From the NCBI GenBank assembly GCA_947561395.2, contig OX387193.1, positions 13,516,001-13,580,000 of the forward strand: DNA of 64,000 nt, read 5' to 3'. A program made the position numbers and the translations under genes. Source of the DNA: Buxus sempervirens (taxonomy: Eukaryota; Streptophyta; Magnoliopsida; Buxales; Buxaceae). The notes under the pieces are model-generated. The model saw only the letters and a program-made list of their open reading frames with translations, ran no database searches and was not told where the DNA came from. Below, in pieces: positions 59,539 through 64,000 of this stretch; position 1 is the stretch's first letter, and the number at the start of each line of letters is the position of its first letter.

Positions 59539-61365
59539 TGTAGACACCCCAAATTGCATTACAAAACGAGAAAATAATTAAAAATATGTAATTGGGATTT
59601 GAAACAGGTCAAAAAAGTGTAAAATTTGGTCAAACATGAAACGCCCGTATTTTATCTATGGTCTGGTCGTGCCTGTAATTGATATACGGTCATGCCTTGA
59701 CCGTATTAATAATACGGGCAAGGCATGACCGTATTATATATACGGGCACGGTCTTTTTGTGCGAATTTATCCTTTTTCGATTTCTGAGCATTATCTGCAC
59801 TCAAATCTCTCTCTAGGAGATTCGAATCTTCTTGTTTATCCATTTGAATCCTCTTGTTTATCCTCTGTGGTTTAATGGATTTACATTAACTCCTTTTTAA
59901 ACTCAATTGAAAGATTTTGGCATATCTCTTGGGACCAACCATGCCCTTGGGTTTGCCTATAAATAGAGGGCCTCTCCTCAAGCAAAGGGCCAAGAATCTG
60001 AAGCCTGAAGAGCTCCAAGTGAAGAAGGAAATCCCTGCTTTTTTGCTTTCTCAATCCAAGTAAGTCCTTTTTCTCTTTTATTTTCTGTTTTTAATTCTAG
60101 AGATAGTTAGATCTTCTCCACTTCTGTAGAATAAAAGCCTACTTCTTATTTGTATTTCCAAACCTGCCTCCAAGTACCTCAAGACTCCTCTCTAGCCATA
60201 AAACGTGAAGAGAGAGTTAGGGGAAAGGGGAACAGGTGGATCCATAGAATAGAACCCTATAGTATGTTCTTTTCCTTTTTTTATAGAATAAGGCCATCAA
60301 TTGTGTTTGTATCCTCAAACCTATCTCTAAGTACCTCAAGACTCCTCTCTAGCCGTAAAACGTGAAGAGAGAGCTAGGGGAAAGGAGAATAGGTGGATTC
60401 GTAGGGTAAACCCCCAGGTGCTATAATCTGTGATATGTGGTTTTTATTACTCTATTGATGTTATGTAAGTGTTTTATTCTGAATCTGGAGGAATCCTATG
60501 GATCCCTATTGTTTACAGCATGAGATCCCCACTGCCTCCTATAGTTCGGATTTTTCACACTATTGCACCTACATCATTGTTTTCTGGATTTTGGGGATAT
60601 TCGGCTATGATTCTGGATCTACCATGATCTATATGATAGATCTAAGACCAAAAGCCTGAAAGTAACCTTTAGTGTTTTACGATGTGATTTTGAAGTTGTT
60701 TTAATCTTGGAGAGAGGACCCTAGGGTCCAAACTATCCATTTTTGATGTTTTTTTATCAATCTGAGTGTACTTGGTCTAGATCTCTCCACTAGTGAGAGA
60801 TCTGGTACAGATCTATACCCTAAACAGTTCAAGTTTATTTTTTCAATGTTTCTTTCAAAGGTTTTTAACTGGTATCCTTGTTTCAAGATTTTAATGATTT
60901 AACCTAAGGCTACTTTTCCAAGCTTTGCTTTATATTTATTTTCATTGATGATTCTTTATGTAATCGTGAAACCCTAGGAATGGTATGATCATATTGAAGG
61001 TTCTGAATTAATCGAGATATTCGTATGAAAAACCATACACTTTTGTCACTTTTATGATTTTTTTTCTTATTTAAGCAAGCTTTCTTTGTTTTTAACATGA
61101 ACAATACCTGGCAACCACCTTGTGTGGATGAATAGGGGTGCCTAACACCTTCCCCTGTTCATAACCTAATCCCCTTACCTATCTCTGGTTGTTTTTTGTT
61201 TTGTATTTTAAAATAGAGTTATTTTTACTCTAATTTCTGTCTTTTTTATTTTGATTTGATATTGTGGTGCCCACTTACACCTAAATAGAATGGTGGCAGC
61301 TCCTTGTTTTAATGAATCCCGTGTGATGATCAGGAAGTCATTAAATTGATTTTCCATGTCTCACA
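59539..61365 (+). mobile_element. Long Tat/Ogre-like solo LTR, plus strand
   Basis: The unit begins TGTAGACACCCC at 59539 and ends CCATGTCTCACA at 61365 (1827 bp). The flanks GAATA (59534-59538) and AAATA (61366-61370) match at 4 of 5. About 100 bases before its right end it contains AATGGTGGCAGCTCC. In the sister copy this is GAATGGTGGCGACTC, the primer-binding-like motif of Tat/Ogre Ty3 elements. It holds a strong hairpin (59683-59736) and a tandem repeat of about 150 bp (60115-60265 and 60280-60415, each with CTCAAGACTCCTCTCTAGCC). It is a fossil without coding interior. Confidence 0.75.
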
Positions 61366-61615
61366 AAATAATAAACATATTTTTCAGAAATTTTTTTGTG
61401 ATTTTTTACTATTTTTTGGAATTTTCCTTTATTTTTTTTAAAAAAATCATTTTTTAATTCCCTAGGCCTGCTGGCTTGGGCATGCCATGCTGGGCCTGGG
61501 GTATATACAAAACGGGCTAAGCGTGCCGTGACCCGCCAGGAGCGCGGCACGCCGACTTGTGCTAAACGGGCCTGGGCCGTGCCAGGCTAGCCCGTTTAGC
61601 ACCCTTACTTGCCCT

Positions 61616-61770
61616 TATACAATACTGCCAAGTTTCATTAATAAAGGAGTAGAATTATCAGAAGTGTCACATAACTAACCAAACAATCAGTTAAGCAACT
61701 ACTACCTTCCACAACGGTTAAACAACTACTCCTCAATGACGTGCAATACTGCACGTGCACCATGCTAGTC
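61616..61770. repeat. Dispersed repeat with ACGTGCAATACTGCACGTGC hairpin, copy C
   Basis: This has a TTCATTAATAAAGGAG start, an AACGGTTAAACAACT middle and a GACGTGCAATACTGCACGTG end. It is the same architecture as copies at 24760 and 29320. It abuts the target duplication of the hAT element, which may have inserted into its left part. Confidence 0.5.
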
Positions 61771-61837
61771 CCTTTAATGTGGAGAAAGGGCAGAAGCTTG
61801 AAAAAGGAGAAATATTTCTTCTCATTTCAATCAACAT

Positions 61838-62178
61838 GGGAAACGAGCTGTGCTAGACATGCTTCAGGCTGGACCGGGCCCATCTGGGAGCTAGGCCATG
61901 CCGTGCCCAGCTTCCGAAAAGCTAGGCATGGCTAAGCCTGGCACGAACCAATTACTATTAAAAAAAAACGAAAAAATTTAATAAATAAAAAAATATGAAA
62001 AAATATACTTATTATTCATAAAAAAATTTGCACATTTTGGGATTCAATTTTCACCCAAAAAAATTTAAATAAGAAATTCTATTCCAAAAAATGCTAACTT
62101 TGCATTTCTACAAGTACAACTTTTCAAATGTAACAATACTTATAAAATTATATTACATCACTATAGTATGAGTACATC
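61838..62178 (-). mobile_element. Second hAT right-end fragment, mirror orientation
   Basis: Read on the minus strand from 62178, GATGTACTCATACTATAGTG and AAAGTTGTACTTGTAG match the hAT sequence at about 59390-59470 (GATGTGCTCATATTATAGTG, AAAGTTGTACTTGTAC). A GC-rich end follows (GGCACGGCATGGCCTAG). It is therefore the 3' end of a second, related hAT copy in reverse orientation, cut off by the long LTR that starts at 62179. Confidence 0.65.
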
Positions 62179-64000
62179 TGTGAGACATGGGAAAAATCAC
62201 CAGGATGATTTCCCCTCCGTCCGCACACGGGCTCAACGCAAAATTGGGAGAGTCGCCACCATTCAGAATTTTGGGGTGTGAATGGACACTAAATGATTCA
62301 AAAATAAGCAAAAATAGCCAAAAGACAAATTCTAGGGTAAAAATAACCCTACTTGAAAATCAAGTCCAGAGATGGGTAAAGGGATTAGATTATGAATGGG
62401 GGAAGGTGTTAGGCACCCCCATTCACCCACACAAGGTGGTTGCCAAGTGTTTGTTCATGCAAAAAAAAAAAAAAGAAATAAGAAAGCTTGCTAAAAATTA
62501 TCAAAAGCCTTGAAAAAGGAACAAGTGTATGATATATTCACACGAAGATCCAAATGGATTTTAGATCTTTTCTTATGTCAATATCATTTCTGAAATGTCA
62601 TAAAAGGATAAAAATCCAAGCAAAAGAGTGTACAAAGCCAAGTTGAATAAAATCCGGAAAATTCGGTGAAAAGTAATGCCATTTGCCTTGAAATCATTCA
62701 AATCCAATTTTAAATGGAACCAAACCAAATCCATTTGAAAAATTATGGTAAATAATAGTCTCATGCAAAATTTCACCCCATTCCGATTAAAATCCTAGGA
62801 GTTATACTCCTTTGAAGTTGCTGCTGGAGAAAATCAAAAGTGGCAAGTAGGCAAGTTCGGAAAATCACCTAGAAAAATCCACTCCATAAAAATCCATGAA
62901 ATTTGGTGTGATAGAAGTCTGTATGGCCATCGTTTGAAAGAAACTAGCCTCATACAAAAAATCACTCGGATGTGCCTTGGGTGGTCTCCCGAACAGGCCC
63001 CGAAGATCACAGATTTACCTAGAAAAGTACCATTGAGAAGTTCTGAGTAAATCTGTTACCAATAATACAAATGGAGTCAAAAAATTATGAAACCAAATGG
63101 ATTTGAAAATAGACTCATAAAGGAGTGCCCAGAAAATAAAATCACTCGAATCGGACTTAAAACAAACACATGGCCCTCCGTCAAAGTGACAAGTTTTGTA
63201 TTTGAACCTGAACTGTCCAATAAACTTCGACAGAGAGGTGTCAAAAATCCGCTTGATAGAAATTAATGAAATTTGGTGGACATAAACTAGACAGCCTCAC
63301 CTTTCCCATGGTTCTGGAATCACTCCAAAATTCATCCGGACGATGAAGTTATGAGGGTCCGAAGTTGGGGTACAGTTGCTGTCAAGTAAAGCCCTTTTTG
63401 AAAAAACCAACTCAAAACTGTGATAAAGTGTGTGTGATTCGTGCAAAATGAATACAAATCCTTTAAAAACATTCCAGAATTGATTGAGGCCATTTATTTC
63501 AGATTTATCACAATAAACGTAATAAACCCAACATATGAACCTATCCCGCCAAAACGGATGCAATGTATGTGTAAGTGAAAATCATTCAAGAACAATATGA
63601 CAACATAGCATGCATTCTCATATTCATCAAAATAAGGTTCTAAAACAACTTAGGGTTCCGTTCCATTATCGTTTCCCTTTGTTCTCTCTCCCCGTTAAAC
63701 ACGGTTCTTCAAGATAATCATGGGGTACTTTGAATATAGAACGGTTTACATAGATTCAGAAGGCTTATGCAAGATAGGGTTCTAGTACTAGGGTCAATCC
63801 CCAGTCTCGTTTCTCCTAGATCCCGCCTTCAAGTTTTACGGCTAGGGGGAGTCTTAAGATACTTTGAGTCGGGGAAGGATTTTCATACATACAAAAAGGC
63901 CTTATTCTACAGAAAGGTAGAAGAAGAGATCTAGATCTAGAAATGTAATGACAAAAATTAAAGAGAGGTTTGAGGCTTACCTGGGTTCTGGAAGCACTTC
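62179..64000 (-). mobile_element. Second long Tat/Ogre-like LTR, minus strand, runs off the window
   Basis: On the minus strand this ends CCATGTCTCACA at 62179 and shares with 59539-61365 the GGTGTTAGGCACCCC region, the GAATGGTGGCGACTC motif (near 62265), and the CTTCTGTAGAATAAGG and CCTAGCCGTAAAAC blocks (near 63830-63910). Its 5' limit lies beyond 64000. Whether it is a solo LTR or borders a complete element cannot be seen. The visible part is non-coding. Short plus-strand frames are chance. Confidence 0.7.

Larger units (their letters stand above)
56044..61607 (+). mobile_element. hAT transposon, full length with both ends, interrupted by two solo LTRs
   Basis: The 8-bp target duplication CTTGCCCT is exact at 56036-56043 and 61608-61615. 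The left end is TACGCTTGCTTATCGGGCCA. The right end, on the complement, is TAAGGGTGCTAAACGGGCTA, matching at 14 of 20 bases. Both ends run into GC-rich arms full of GGCACG, CCGTGCC and CGGGCC units. Without the solo LTRs at 56311-56642 and 59539-61365 the element is about 3.4 kb, a normal autonomous hAT size. It carries a decayed BED/hAT transposase gene on the plus strand. Confidence 0.93.

Overview
This is nuclear DNA from a flowering plant, probably a eudicot or related lineage. The evidence is long AT-rich introns with GT-AG borders, plant-type protein families, and plant transposable elements (Cassandra-like 5S-bearing LTR, TRIM, PIF/Harbinger, hAT, L1-type LINEs with zf-RVT and RNase H tails). 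I see no tRNA gene, intact rRNA gene or CRISPR array.

Layout. 1-4.6 kb is a segmental duplication (unit about 3.36 kb apart) carrying decayed casein-kinase-I-like exons on the minus strand. 4.6-8.8 kb is intergenic with a LINE reverse-transcriptase scrap. 8.86-11.5 kb (minus) is a two-exon gene for a 699-residue arginine/serine-rich nuclear protein. It diverges from a plastid-type methionine sulfoxide reductase A gene (plus, first exon near 13 kb, second exon at 21.4 kb). The short shared promoter region holds a 28-bp perfect palindrome, a GGCCCAATGGGCC block and a CCA-rich tract. The single 8.1-kb MSRA intron is a stack of nested elements: a solo LTR interrupted by a LINE that is itself interrupted by a young TRIM, then a gutted Ty3-type element, a hAT-like element and an exact 105-bp tandem duplication. 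21.7-30 kb is intergenic, with a TTA-flanked Harbinger-type element holding a nested hAT-type MITE.

30.0-38.5 kb (plus) is a complete nine-exon ELMO/CED-12 domain gene (266 residues). All exon phases close.

38.76-55.43 kb (minus) holds the remains of one nucleoside diphosphate kinase gene. Its last exon is at 38.8 kb and its two preceding exons are at 55.1-55.4 kb. The intron between them has grown to 16.2 kb by accumulating LINEs, a hAT MITE, a 1.7-kb imperfect hairpin and two PIF/Harbinger elements that abut at one TAA. The copy is a pseudogene.

56.04-61.61 kb is a full-length but decayed hAT transposon with a perfect 8-bp target duplication. A Cassandra-like solo LTR and a long Tat/Ogre-like solo LTR have inserted into it. 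From 61.8 kb to the window end, a second hAT end and a second copy of the same long LTR lie in mirror orientation.

The working genes I can defend are three: the RS-rich protein, MSRA and ELMO. Everything else is decayed gene or mobile DNA. I found no convincing new multi-gene system. The most distinctive structures are the TE-stretched NDPK relic, the long hairpin locus, and the order-resolved nesting in the MSRA intron and hAT element.
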